Positions 51,795 to 60,190 of a stretch of DNA of 64,000 nt are shown one piece after another; positions within the stretch are counted from its first letter, which is position 1; each line of letters begins with the position of its first letter. Source of the DNA: Helicobacter pylori_CU (GTDB lineage: Bacteria; Campylobacterota; Campylobacteria; Campylobacterales; Helicobacteraceae); the NCBI RefSeq assembly GCF_000259235.1, contig NC_017733.1, forward strand, positions 372,001 to 436,000, in the 5' to 3' direction. The translations under genes were made by a program, and so were the position numbers. The notes below the pieces were generated by a model that did not search any database, was not told the DNA's origin, and was given only the letters and a program-made list of their open reading frames with translations.

Positions 51795-53225
51795 TCATTT
51801 CACCAAAATGATCCTATAACCTTGATTCAAGTCTAAAACTAAGAATCGTTTGGGTTTGCCTTTATATTTTTCTAAAGCATGGTTAAAATCCGCAACGCTT
51901 TTCACTTCAATCTCTTCAATTTTTGTGATGATATTGCCTTGCCTGAAGCCAGCTTGCTCCGCTGGGGAATTTTCATTCACTTGAGAGACTAAAACCCCTT
52001 GAACGTCATCGCTCAAACGCATAGACCTTTTGGTTTTTTGGGTTAAATCTTCTACTTGAAGCCCGTTCAATTGGCCTTGCGCGCCGTTTTGAGCAGAAAT
52101 GGTTTCTTTTTTGTTAGGGTTTTTCCTTTCAGCTAGAGTGAGGGTGAAAGTGCGTTCTTTTTTGTCTCTAATGACTTTTAAGGTTACTCTTTGATTGGGT
52201 AGCATAGAGCCGATTAGATTTCTTAACTCGTTCGTGTTTTTAACCTTTTTCCCATTGACTTCAGTGATCAAATCCCACACCAAAATCCCTGCTTTTTTAG
52301 CCGGAGAGTCTTTTTCTACGCTAATGACCACCGCCCCTTCTTTGTTGTCGTAAGAATTTTGCAAATCGCCGCTCAAATCTTGCAAGCCCACGCCCAAGTA
52401 ACCTCTTTCAATTTTACCGGTTTTGATGAGCTGGGTTACAATATCTTTAACCATGTTAGAGGGGATGGCAAAGCCAATGCCGTGGTTGCCCCCGGTTTTA
52501 GAGATAATAGCGGTATTAATCCCCACTAACCCTCCACGGCTGTCAATCAAAGCGCCGCCGGAATTTCCAGGATTAATGGAAGCGTCTGTTTGAATGAAAT
52601 TTTCATAGCTGTTGATCCCAATCCCGCTTTTATTGAGCGCTGAAACAATGCCTTGAGTAACGCTTTCACCCACGCCAAAAGGGTTACCAATCGCAAAAAC
52701 CAAATCGCCCACTAAAATATCATTAGAATCAGAGAATTTGATCGTGGGTAAGTTGTCTTTAGTGATGCGAATCACCGCTAAATCGCTTTCAGAATCCGTG
52801 CCTACTAAAGTGGCGGAATATTCTTTATTGCTCCCTGGAATGGTCACTTTAATCTTATCCGCGCCATCAATCACATGGTTATTCGTAACAATATAACCAT
52901 CTTTAGAGATGATGACGCCACTGCCTAAAGCCCTTTCCATTCTTTCTTTAGGAATCATACCGCCCAAATCCCCAAAAAATTGTTGGAAAAAGGGGTCATT
53001 AAACACACCGCCACCTATAAAATTGTTTTTAATCTTCTTTTCAGTGGAGATATTCACCACCGCTTTAATAGAGTCCTTAATGGAATCGTGGTAAGAATAG
53101 ATCGTATCGTCTTTAGAAGGGACGCTTATTCGCTCTTTCACTTTGGGCATGTTTTGGATTTGGATATTGCCCGCATTCAAACTTAACGCTAAAGCCAAAG
53201 AGATAAAAAGGGTTTTTTTCATCAT
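51795..53225 (-). CDS. htrA: HtrA, secreted serine protease/chaperone
   Basis: 476 residues. Signal peptide (about 1-18), trypsin-like domain with H117 (TNNHVID), D148 (ESDLAVI) and S222 (GNSGGAL), and two PDZ domains (about 265-370 and 385-476). HtrA cleaves E-cadherin when exported and controls periplasmic quality. The frame is intact here; as I recall, strain 26695 annotates it as two ORFs (HP1018/HP1019). Confidence 0.97.
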   Translation of the reverse strand: MMKKTLFISLALALSLNAGNIQIQNMPKVKERISVPSKDDTIYSYHDSIKDSIKAVVNISTEKKIKNNFIGGGVFNDPFFQQFFGDLGGMIPKERMERALGSGVIISKDGYIVTNNHVIDGADKIKVTIPGSNKEYSATLVGTDSESDLAVIRITKDNLPTIKFSDSNDILVGDLVFAIGNPFGVGESVTQGIVSALNKSGIGINSYENFIQTDASINPGNSGGALIDSRGGLVGINTAIISKTGGNHGIGFAIPSNMVKDIVTQLIKTGKIERGYLGVGLQDLSGDLQNSYDNKEGAVVISVEKDSPAKKAGILVWDLITEVNGKKVKNTNELRNLIGSMLPNQRVTLKVIRDKKERTFTLTLAERKNPNKKETISAQNGAQGQLNGLQVEDLTQKTKRSMRLSDDVQGVLVSQVNENSPAEQAGFRQGNIITKIEEIEVKSVADFNHALEKYKGKPKRFLVLDLNQGYRIILVK

Positions 53226-53268
53226 GGTTACTTCCTTAAAATTTGCTAAACTTCAAAATTAAGAAAAG

Positions 53269-53274
53269 ATTATA
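53269..53274 (-). promoter_or_regulatory. -10 box of htrA, overlapping the rocE stop
   Basis: TATAAT on minus overlaps the last codons of the amino acid permease gene and lies about 45 bases before the htrA ATG. It suggests htrA has its own promoter rather than depending only on read-through. Confidence 0.5.
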
Positions 53275-54712
53275 TCAAATCTTTTTTGTTATTTTCATTA
53301 GCTTTTTGTGTAAAATAGTATCCAATGTAACAAATAACAGCAAAAACAATCGTTAAAATCATCCCAATGCGTTGATCCTTATCCATAGCCGAACCAATCA
53401 CGCCGATGGCACACCCAGTGATCCCTATGAGTTGCAAAAAGGGTAGAAAGGGGGCTTTATAAGGCAAATCCTCTAAAGAATGCCCAGCCTTTAAGTATTG
53501 CTTGCGGAAAGAATATTGCGAAACAGACACGCTAACCCACACAATAATCACCGTGAAACTGATCACATTAATCAAAGCTTCCACGACATTTTCTTTGGCA
53601 TAAATTTGGACTAAAAGCCCTATGAGAGAAAAAGAAAGGGAAAAAAGCATCGCATAAGTGGGTGTGCCTTGTCGGTTGAGTTGGGAAAAAACCTTAAAAA
53701 ACATCTTTTGTTTGGACAGCCCATAAATCATGCGGCTCGCTCCATAAAGCCCTGAATTAGCGGTAGAAAACATCGCTGTAATGATAACAGCGTTCATTAT
53801 ATCAGCCACATAAGGGATACCCATGCCAATAAAGGGCAAATTGATGCGTTCTAAAACGCTCACAAAAGGGCTTTGCGTGATAGAAGAATCGTTCATGGGT
53901 AAAAAAACAGAAATGACAAACACAGAGCCTAAAAAGAAAAAGACAATCCGCCACAAGGTCGCCTTAATCGCTTTGGGCATCACTTCACTAGCGTTTTTAG
54001 TCTCTCCCACAGCCACCCCAATCACCTCTGTGCCAGTGAAAGCAAAAATGACAGCGAGCATTGCGCTAAAAACCGCTGCGCTCCCGTTAGGGAAAAACCC
54101 TTTATCGCCAAAATGGAAGTTATCAAAAATAGAACTAAACCCATGCGAATAGATTTGATAAATAATCCCAATCACACCAATCCCTATAAAAGCGATCACC
54201 GCTAAAACTTTAATCAGGCTAAAGAAAAACTCGCCCTCGGCAAAAATTTTAACCGAAAAAAAGTTCAATAAAAAAACTAACGCAATGCATAAAATAACCC
54301 AATAATGGATGGGAATATTTACAAACCAGCGTTGCATGAGCATGCCTATAGCGATGTATTCTAACGCCACCGTGATCACCCAGCCAAGCCAATACATCCA
54401 AAAAACCATATAGCCCGTGCCAGGGCCTATGAATTTAGCCGCATAATCCCCAAAACTGCCCGTAGTGGGATAAACGCTAGCCAATTCGCCTAAAGAGAGC
54501 ATGATGCAATAAACCACAAGCCCTCCAAAACCATAAGCGATCAAGGTCCCTAAAGGACCAGCGCTCGCAATATTACCCCCAGTGCCTACAAAAAGCCCTG
54601 TGCCAATCGCTCCCCCAAATGCAATCATTAAGAGATGGCGCATTTTCATGTCTCTTTTAAGCTCGCCTTGTTTTTGCGTGGTATTTTGATGCGTTATCTT
54701 TTGATTGTCCAT
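53270..54712 (-). CDS. rocE: Amino acid permease, APC family (RocE-like)
   Basis: 480 residues with 12 membrane segments. GGAIGTGLFVGTGGNI (about 34-49) is the APC substrate-binding helix 1 motif, and FAFTGTEVIGVAVGETKNASEVMPKAIK (about 219-246) is helix 6. It imports an amino acid; the exact one (arginine, lysine, GABA or other) cannot be told. An AAGGAGG site lies upstream of the ATG. Confidence 0.85.
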   Translation of the reverse strand: MDNQKITHQNTTQKQGELKRDMKMRHLLMIAFGGAIGTGLFVGTGGNIASAGPLGTLIAYGFGGLVVYCIMLSLGELASVYPTTGSFGDYAAKFIGPGTGYMVFWMYWLGWVITVALEYIAIGMLMQRWFVNIPIHYWVILCIALVFLLNFFSVKIFAEGEFFFSLIKVLAVIAFIGIGVIGIIYQIYSHGFSSIFDNFHFGDKGFFPNGSAAVFSAMLAVIFAFTGTEVIGVAVGETKNASEVMPKAIKATLWRIVFFFLGSVFVISVFLPMNDSSITQSPFVSVLERINLPFIGMGIPYVADIMNAVIITAMFSTANSGLYGASRMIYGLSKQKMFFKVFSQLNRQGTPTYAMLFSLSFSLIGLLVQIYAKENVVEALINVISFTVIIVWVSVSVSQYSFRKQYLKAGHSLEDLPYKAPFLPFLQLIGITGCAIGVIGSAMDKDQRIGMILTIVFAVICYIGYYFTQKANENNKKDLI

Positions 54713-54911
54713 GCGACACCTCCTTAGATTGAAAATAAAAATAGCTTGAATTGTAACAAAAATAAAATAAAATGATTTTTTTTAATTGAATATTGAAAAT
54801 AAAATTTAAAAAAAAAACGAAAGAATACTAAAGTTAATGCTTATCAATATTTGATGAGAGCGGATTTTTAAGGTATTTTCTTAAAGAACGCTAAAAACTT
54901 ATTCTAAAAAA

Positions 54912-55451
54912 TTAAGATTTATAATATTTAATGGTGTAATCTATCCCCGAATAAAGGGTTAAAAAAACCGCTATGGCCACAAGCACATAAGAGTAAGTTA
55001 AATTGGCTAATAAAGTGCCAATCGCTACGACTTGAGAAACGGTTTTATACTTGCCTAACGCATTGACAGGAATATCCTTTTTTTCATTAGCGGCTAAGAC
55101 TCTAAGCCCTGAAATAAAAAATTCACGCCCTAAAATCACAAACGGGATCCACGCATTCACGCGATCCAAATGGACTAACCCTAAAAACGCGCTCAAAATA
55201 AGGATTTTATCCGCTAAAGGATCAAAGATTTCCCCAAAGCGCGATTTGGCTTTATAGCTTCTAGCGATATAGCCGTCCAATAAATCCGTGAGCGCGGCAA
55301 ACAAAAAAACCAATGAAGAGATCATGTTGGTTTGAAAGGGAGTTAAAAAACTAAAATAAGTGCGCGTGTTTAACAATAAAAATAATAAAAATAAGGATAA
55401 GACGATGCGTAAAATCGTCAAAAAATTAGGCAGGAGTTTTAAAACTTTCAT
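54912..55451 (-). CDS. pgsA: PgsA, phosphatidylglycerophosphate synthase
   Basis: 179 residues from the ATG at 55451, chosen because MKVLKLLPNFLTILR is the typical start and it overlaps the previous stop (ATGA); an open frame runs on to 55514. The CDP-alcohol motif DLLDGYIAR with GEIFDPLADK is near residues 55-85. It makes phosphatidylglycerophosphate in the inner membrane. Confidence 0.94.
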   Translation of the reverse strand: MKVLKLLPNFLTILRIVLSLFLLFLLLNTRTYFSFLTPFQTNMISSLVFLFAALTDLLDGYIARSYKAKSRFGEIFDPLADKILILSAFLGLVHLDRVNAWIPFVILGREFFISGLRVLAANEKKDIPVNALGKYKTVSQVVAIGTLLANLTYSYVLVAIAVFLTLYSGIDYTIKYYKS

Positions 55452-56056
55452 GCTTTCAAAAAGACTTGTGAAAAATTCAAAAACGCACGCCCTAAAAAGC
55501 TGAGCGCCACACACATTAAAATCACAGCGATCGTTAAAAAAATGATAACTAACGCTTGCACTAAAACCCCTAAAAGAGCCAACATGAAACTAAAAAGCAA
55601 TAACCTAAACCCGCTTAAAAAAAATCTTTCTTGCGCATAAAGGCTCAATTCTCTATAAAGTTTATACAAGTAAAAAACAGAAACGCCATTACCGATTAGC
55701 GAAAGAGCGTTACTGGCGTTAGGGACAAGATAGCTTAAAAGGGCGCATAAAATCAGCGCTAAAAAACTGAAAGCGAAGTTTTCAAAAAAACTCAGATGGC
55801 GTGTGATTTTAGAAAGCCTGTAAAAACCAATCGCTCCGGCAATAAACCCAAGCGCGCATAAAAAAAGAGATAGTAAGACGATATAAGCCGATTGACTATT
55901 AAAGAGATTAGAAACTTGGAGCGGTTTCGCACCGCTTAAAGCGATAGAAAAAACCAAAAGGATAGCCCCACACAAAGGGGCGAAAAAATAGCACAACAAG
56001 CATTTTTTAATGAATTGCAACTCTTTGTTTTGGTGGATGTGGATAATGTTTTTCAA
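55448..56056 (-). CDS. Hypothetical inner-membrane protein (HP1015-like)
   Basis: 202 residues with five or six hydrophobic segments and short basic loops. No motif or family is recognised. It starts nine bases downstream of the fabL-like stop and overlaps pgsA by four bases, so it is within an operon of lipid-related genes, which is only a hint about its role. Confidence 0.72.
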   Translation of the reverse strand: MKNIIHIHQNKELQFIKKCLLCYFFAPLCGAILLVFSIALSGAKPLQVSNLFNSQSAYIVLLSLFLCALGFIAGAIGFYRLSKITRHLSFFENFAFSFLALILCALLSYLVPNASNALSLIGNGVSVFYLYKLYRELSLYAQERFFLSGFRLLLFSFMLALLGVLVQALVIIFLTIAVILMCVALSFLGRAFLNFSQVFLKA

Positions 56057-56065
56057 AAAAAATCT

Positions 56066-56854
56066 TTATTTAAAAGTAGTCCCGCCATCTACAACGATCG
56101 TTTGCCCTGTAAGCCAACCGCTTTGGGTTTCATCGCATAAAAAATAAGCCGCTCCGGCTAAATCGTTAGGATTACCCATGCGTTTTAGGGGCGATTGCTC
56201 TTCTACTTTTTCTTTAATCTCCACATAATCAGGGAAAGCTTTCAAAGCGTCCGTATCAATAGGCCCGCCACTAACCGCATTTACTCTAATGTTAAATTCG
56301 CCTAAATCCACAGCAGCGTATTTGACCATGGTTTCTACGGCATTTTTAGAATTGCCATGCCCAGCGTAATTAGGCATATAGACCAAATTCCCAGTAGAGC
56401 TTAAGCTCACGATCGCTCCGCCGCCTATTTTTTGCATGCGTTTTGCCGCTTCTTGAGCCCCTACCACAAACGCTAACACGGTGGCTGTGTAAATGTTGTT
56501 TAACCCCTTAGGTTTTAATCGCATAAACGGCGCAAATCCCCCCACGACAGAGCGCCCATAAATAATAGCGTTAGAAATAAAAAAATCCACTCTGTCAAAA
56601 TCCGCGTCAATTTGCTTGAAAAGCTCTGTGTATTGCTCAGGCTCTAAAACATTAAGGGGGTAGGCTTTGGCTTTAATGGAATATTTTTGCTCCACATCTT
56701 CTATAATTTTATTCGCTTCTTCAACATTTTTATTGTAAGTGAAAGCGATATTCACGCCGCTTTGAGCGAAGCGATACAATATCGCCTTGCCAATCCCTCT
56801 CGTCGCGCCGCTGATCACTAGGGTTTTATTTTTCATGTGATTGGAACCATTCAT
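56066..56854 (-). CDS. FabL-like enoyl-ACP reductase (annotated hdhA in some strains)
   Basis: 262 residues, a short-chain dehydrogenase with the NAD(P) loop TRGIGKA near residue 19 and the Y-x6-K catalytic pair in YAGHGNSK (about 165-172). The block NAVSGGPIDTDALKAFP (about 191-207) and the end GQTIVVDGG match the FabL enoyl-ACP reductase family more closely than 7-alpha-hydroxysteroid dehydrogenases. The four-base ATGA overlap with dapA supports the start used. Substrate is inferred. Confidence 0.72.
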   Translation of the reverse strand: MNGSNHMKNKTLVISGATRGIGKAILYRFAQSGVNIAFTYNKNVEEANKIIEDVEQKYSIKAKAYPLNVLEPEQYTELFKQIDADFDRVDFFISNAIIYGRSVVGGFAPFMRLKPKGLNNIYTATVLAFVVGAQEAAKRMQKIGGGAIVSLSSTGNLVYMPNYAGHGNSKNAVETMVKYAAVDLGEFNIRVNAVSGGPIDTDALKAFPDYVEIKEKVEEQSPLKRMGNPNDLAGAAYFLCDETQSGWLTGQTIVVDGGTTFK

Positions 56855-57753
56855 GCAATTACCTCATATTGTTGTAAAGTTTTTTCTAAAAGTTGAATCG
56901 TTTCTTTGCTTGGGGCTACTAAAGGCAGTCTGTAACTTGGGTTTTCAATCAAGCCGGCTAAATGCATGGCCATTTTAATAGGGATAGGGTTCGTTTCTAC
57001 AAAAAGGGCTTGATGCAAATGAAAAAGCTTATCTTGGATTTCTAGGGCTTGTTGGTATTCAAATTTGAGCGCGCAATTGACCATTTGTGAAATCAAATTA
57101 GGCATTAAATTACCGGTCACTGAAATCACGCCGCACCCCCCTGAAAACATGATAGAGTGGTTGAGTGAATCTTCCCCGCTAAAAATTTTAAAATCTTTTT
57201 CATAATAATGCAATTCTGTTACTCTTTTCAAAGAGCCAGACGCTTCTTTAATGGCTTTAATGTTAGGGACTTCCCTAAAGAGTTTGAGGGCGGTTGGGAC
57301 TTCAATAGACACGCCTGTGCGGCTTGGCACATCATAAAGCATGACAGGGATTTCCACTGATTGAGCGATAGTTTTATAATGTTCAAACAAGCCTTGTTGG
57401 GTGGGGCGGTTATAATAAGGGCTTACGCATAAAATCGCATCCGCACCGATTTTTTGAGCGAACTTTGCTAAAGAAAGGGACTCGCTTGTGGCGTTACTGC
57501 CCACGCCGGCTAACACTTTCATGCGTGAATTGGAAGGCGTTTTAGTGCTTTTGCAAGTTTCTATGGCGATTTCAATGCAACGCATGTGCTCTTTATGGGT
57601 GAGCGTGGCGGATTCTCCTGTCGTGCCAACAGGCACGCATGCGTCCATGCCCTGAAAAATTTGGCGCTTGATCAAGGATTCATAAGCGACCTCATCAACG
57701 CTCAAATCTTTTTTAAAAGGCGTAATTAACGCGCTAGATGAATGAAATTGCAT
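56851..57753 (-). CDS. dapA: DapA, 4-hydroxy-tetrahydrodipicolinate synthase
   Basis: 300 residues, full length. Family blocks: GTTGESATLTHKEH (about 43-56), YNRPTQQGL with the catalytic-site Tyr (about 113), and the Schiff-base lysine in AIKEASGS (about 166). It makes the first committed intermediate of lysine and diaminopimelate. It overlaps the fabL-like gene by four bases. Confidence 0.96.
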   Translation of the reverse strand: MQFHSSSALITPFKKDLSVDEVAYESLIKRQIFQGMDACVPVGTTGESATLTHKEHMRCIEIAIETCKSTKTPSNSRMKVLAGVGSNATSESLSLAKFAQKIGADAILCVSPYYNRPTQQGLFEHYKTIAQSVEIPVMLYDVPSRTGVSIEVPTALKLFREVPNIKAIKEASGSLKRVTELHYYEKDFKIFSGEDSLNHSIMFSGGCGVISVTGNLMPNLISQMVNCALKFEYQQALEIQDKLFHLHQALFVETNPIPIKMAMHLAGLIENPSYRLPLVAPSKETIQLLEKTLQQYEVIA

Positions 57754-57767
57754 GTTATAAGGCTCTT

Positions 57768-59102
57768 TTAAGGTTTCAAAAACACGGTGGTTGATTGGGT
57801 GTCTTTAAAATATTCATTGGCCACACGCACCAAATCGCTCACTTTTAAATCCAAAAATTGTCGCTGGTAATCCGTCAAGCCTTGAATATCGTTTTGCACT
57901 AAATAGTCCGCAAAAAGCCCCGCAACATCGCTAGAACTTTCTAAATTAGAAATAAAGTCAGCTTTTTGATTGATTTTGATTTTATCTAATTCCGCTTGAG
58001 TGATTTCGCCTTTTTTAAGCTTTTCTAAAAGCGCTACGATTTCTTTTTGTAAGGCTTCGGCTTTGACATTAGGATTACCCCCCGCAATGAATAAAAACAC
58101 GCTTTCATCTTGCAATTGCATGTTGTGTGAGAAAGCTTGAGAAGCCAGGCGTTTTTTATCCACCAATTCGCTTTGTAACCATGAGCTTTTACCTTCGCCT
58201 AAAAGCTTGCTTAACGCATCCAGGGCGACTTGATCTTTATGCTTGAAAGCAGGCACTTTATACCCAAGGGCTACCCATTCTAAATGGACCCCATCTTTAT
58301 GCACGACTGCCGTTCTGGCTCCATCTTGTTTAGGCTCTTTCATGTAAGGGGTGGGGATAGCTTTTTCATCAAGATTTTTTAAGGATTCAAAATGCTTTTT
58401 ACTCAATTCAAAAACCTTTTGGGAATTGACATCGCCCACCACTAAAACGATAGCGTTTTTAGGCTGATAATAGAGCGAATGGAATTTTTTAATGTCTTTT
58501 AAAGTCCAGTTTTGAATATCGTCCATAAAACCAATGGGCGTCCAATGGTAGGGGTGATAGACATAAGCGGTGTTAAAAAAACGGAAATAAAGCATGCCGA
58601 TAGGGGAATTATCGGTGCGCCATCGCCTTTCTTCAGCGACCACTTGACGCTCAGGCAAAAACTCATCTTCTTTTAAATTCAAAGAACCCATGGTTTCAGC
58701 GAACAATTCTAAAGACTTATCCAAGTTAGCTTGACTGGTTTTAATGAAATAGCGCGTAATATCAAAGCTCGTAGAAGCGTTACTCACGCCCCCAAAACGC
58801 TTCACAATCTTATCAAACTCGCCAGCTTTAAGGTTTTTGGTGCTTTTAAAATTCAAATGCTCTAACATGTGAGCGATCCCGCTCTTGCCCATGACTTCGT
58901 TTCTAGAGCCGACTTTATAAAGCACATCCACTTCTATAACCCCGGTTTTATTTTCTAAGGGGACGCTTACGACTTGCAACCCGTTTTTTAAGGTAACGCT
59001 CTCATGTTTGGGTAAGTAAGATTGTGCGTGCATGCTCGCTCCTAAAGTGACTAACAAGACAGAACTAAGCCCTAAAAGTCTTTTAACAGAAAAATATCTC
59101 AT
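57768..59102 (-). CDS. M16-family zinc peptidase (HP1012, YmxG-like)
   Basis: 444 residues. A signal peptide (about 1-27, ending ASMHA) leads to an M16A domain with the inverted zinc motif HMLEH (about 83-87) and a downstream Glu in the VVAEERR block. It is likely periplasmic. Substrate unknown. It overlaps pyrD by four bases and precedes dapA by 14. The old label pqqE is not supported. Confidence 0.88.
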   Translation of the reverse strand: MRYFSVKRLLGLSSVLLVTLGASMHAQSYLPKHESVTLKNGLQVVSVPLENKTGVIEVDVLYKVGSRNEVMGKSGIAHMLEHLNFKSTKNLKAGEFDKIVKRFGGVSNASTSFDITRYFIKTSQANLDKSLELFAETMGSLNLKEDEFLPERQVVAEERRWRTDNSPIGMLYFRFFNTAYVYHPYHWTPIGFMDDIQNWTLKDIKKFHSLYYQPKNAIVLVVGDVNSQKVFELSKKHFESLKNLDEKAIPTPYMKEPKQDGARTAVVHKDGVHLEWVALGYKVPAFKHKDQVALDALSKLLGEGKSSWLQSELVDKKRLASQAFSHNMQLQDESVFLFIAGGNPNVKAEALQKEIVALLEKLKKGEITQAELDKIKINQKADFISNLESSSDVAGLFADYLVQNDIQGLTDYQRQFLDLKVSDLVRVANEYFKDTQSTTVFLKP

Positions 59103-60154
59103 CTTAAATCCGCTCCTATAGCCTCTTTAACGCTCAAAAATCCATCTTTTTGGAGTAATTTTACCAAATCTTTAAGAATATTTTGGCATAAATTTGGCCC
59201 ATTGTAAATAAAAGCGCTATAAATTTGTAACAGACTCGCTCCCATTTTAATCCTTTCATAAGCTTCTTTAGCGTCGCTAATCCCCCCCACAGAAACAAGA
59301 ACGCTTTTATTAAAAAAGGATTTAGCCAATTCTTTAAAGACTTCACGGCTTTTTTTAGTCAGGCATTTCCCGCTCAAGCCCCCCATTTCTTTAGGAGCGA
59401 ACACCAAGCTTTTATCAATGGTCGTGTTAGTCGCAATAATCCCATGCACTCCTGCTTCAATAGCGCTATTGACAATTTCTAGCATGTCATCTGTTTCTAA
59501 ATCCGGGGCGATCTTTAAAAATAAAGGCTTATGGGTCATTTCTTTAGCCATGCAAAAAAGCTCATTCACAAACGCTTTATTTTGTAAATCCCTTAAATTA
59601 GGGGTGTTGGGCGAAGAAAGGTTGAAGGTGTAATAATCGCCAATGTTTAAACATTTATTTAAAACCGCCTTGTAATCTTCTAGGGCATGCGCTTGTTCTA
59701 TGTGTTTGTTTTTGCCTAAATTGATGCCAATGGGGGTTTTATAAGGGGCGAAGCGCTTAAACGATCTCACTCCTAAAATCGCCCCGTAATTATTAAACCC
59801 CATCGCATTTTGTAAGGATTCTTCTTCAATGTGCCTGAAAAGCCTTGGTCTTTCATTCCCCATTTGTGCTTCATTGGTGAGAGTGCCTGCTTCTAAATAG
59901 CCAAACCCAAAAGCAATTAACGCCCTGAGCATGGAAGCGTTTTTATCAAAACCGGCGGCTAAACCTAAGGGGTTAGGGAAGTTTAAGCCTAAAATTTCAT
60001 TTTCAAGCTTTGGGTTTTTATAACCCCATTGAGAATGGATTAAACTACACAAAAAGCTCGATCTAGAAAGCATTTTTAAAATTTGACAAACTTTTTCATG
60101 CGTGTCTTCAGCGTCCAGGCTAAAAAGATATTTTTTTACTAATGAATAAAGCAT
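59099..60154 (-). CDS. pyrD: PyrD, class 2 dihydroorotate dehydrogenase
   Basis: 351 residues. The N-terminal helix of about 35 residues marks the membrane-associated class 2 type. FMN-site blocks: NPLGLAAGFDKN, GINLGKN, NLSSPNTPNLR, KIAPDL, ATNTTID and LVSVGGI. It passes electrons to menaquinone in pyrimidine synthesis. It lies just before the M16 peptidase gene in the direction of reading. Confidence 0.96.
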   Translation of the reverse strand: MLYSLVKKYLFSLDAEDTHEKVCQILKMLSRSSFLCSLIHSQWGYKNPKLENEILGLNFPNPLGLAAGFDKNASMLRALIAFGFGYLEAGTLTNEAQMGNERPRLFRHIEEESLQNAMGFNNYGAILGVRSFKRFAPYKTPIGINLGKNKHIEQAHALEDYKAVLNKCLNIGDYYTFNLSSPNTPNLRDLQNKAFVNELFCMAKEMTHKPLFLKIAPDLETDDMLEIVNSAIEAGVHGIIATNTTIDKSLVFAPKEMGGLSGKCLTKKSREVFKELAKSFFNKSVLVSVGGISDAKEAYERIKMGASLLQIYSAFIYNGPNLCQNILKDLVKLLQKDGFLSVKEAIGADLR

Positions 60155-60190
60155 TTAAATCCTTATCTTTTATGATTTGAACGATAACCT

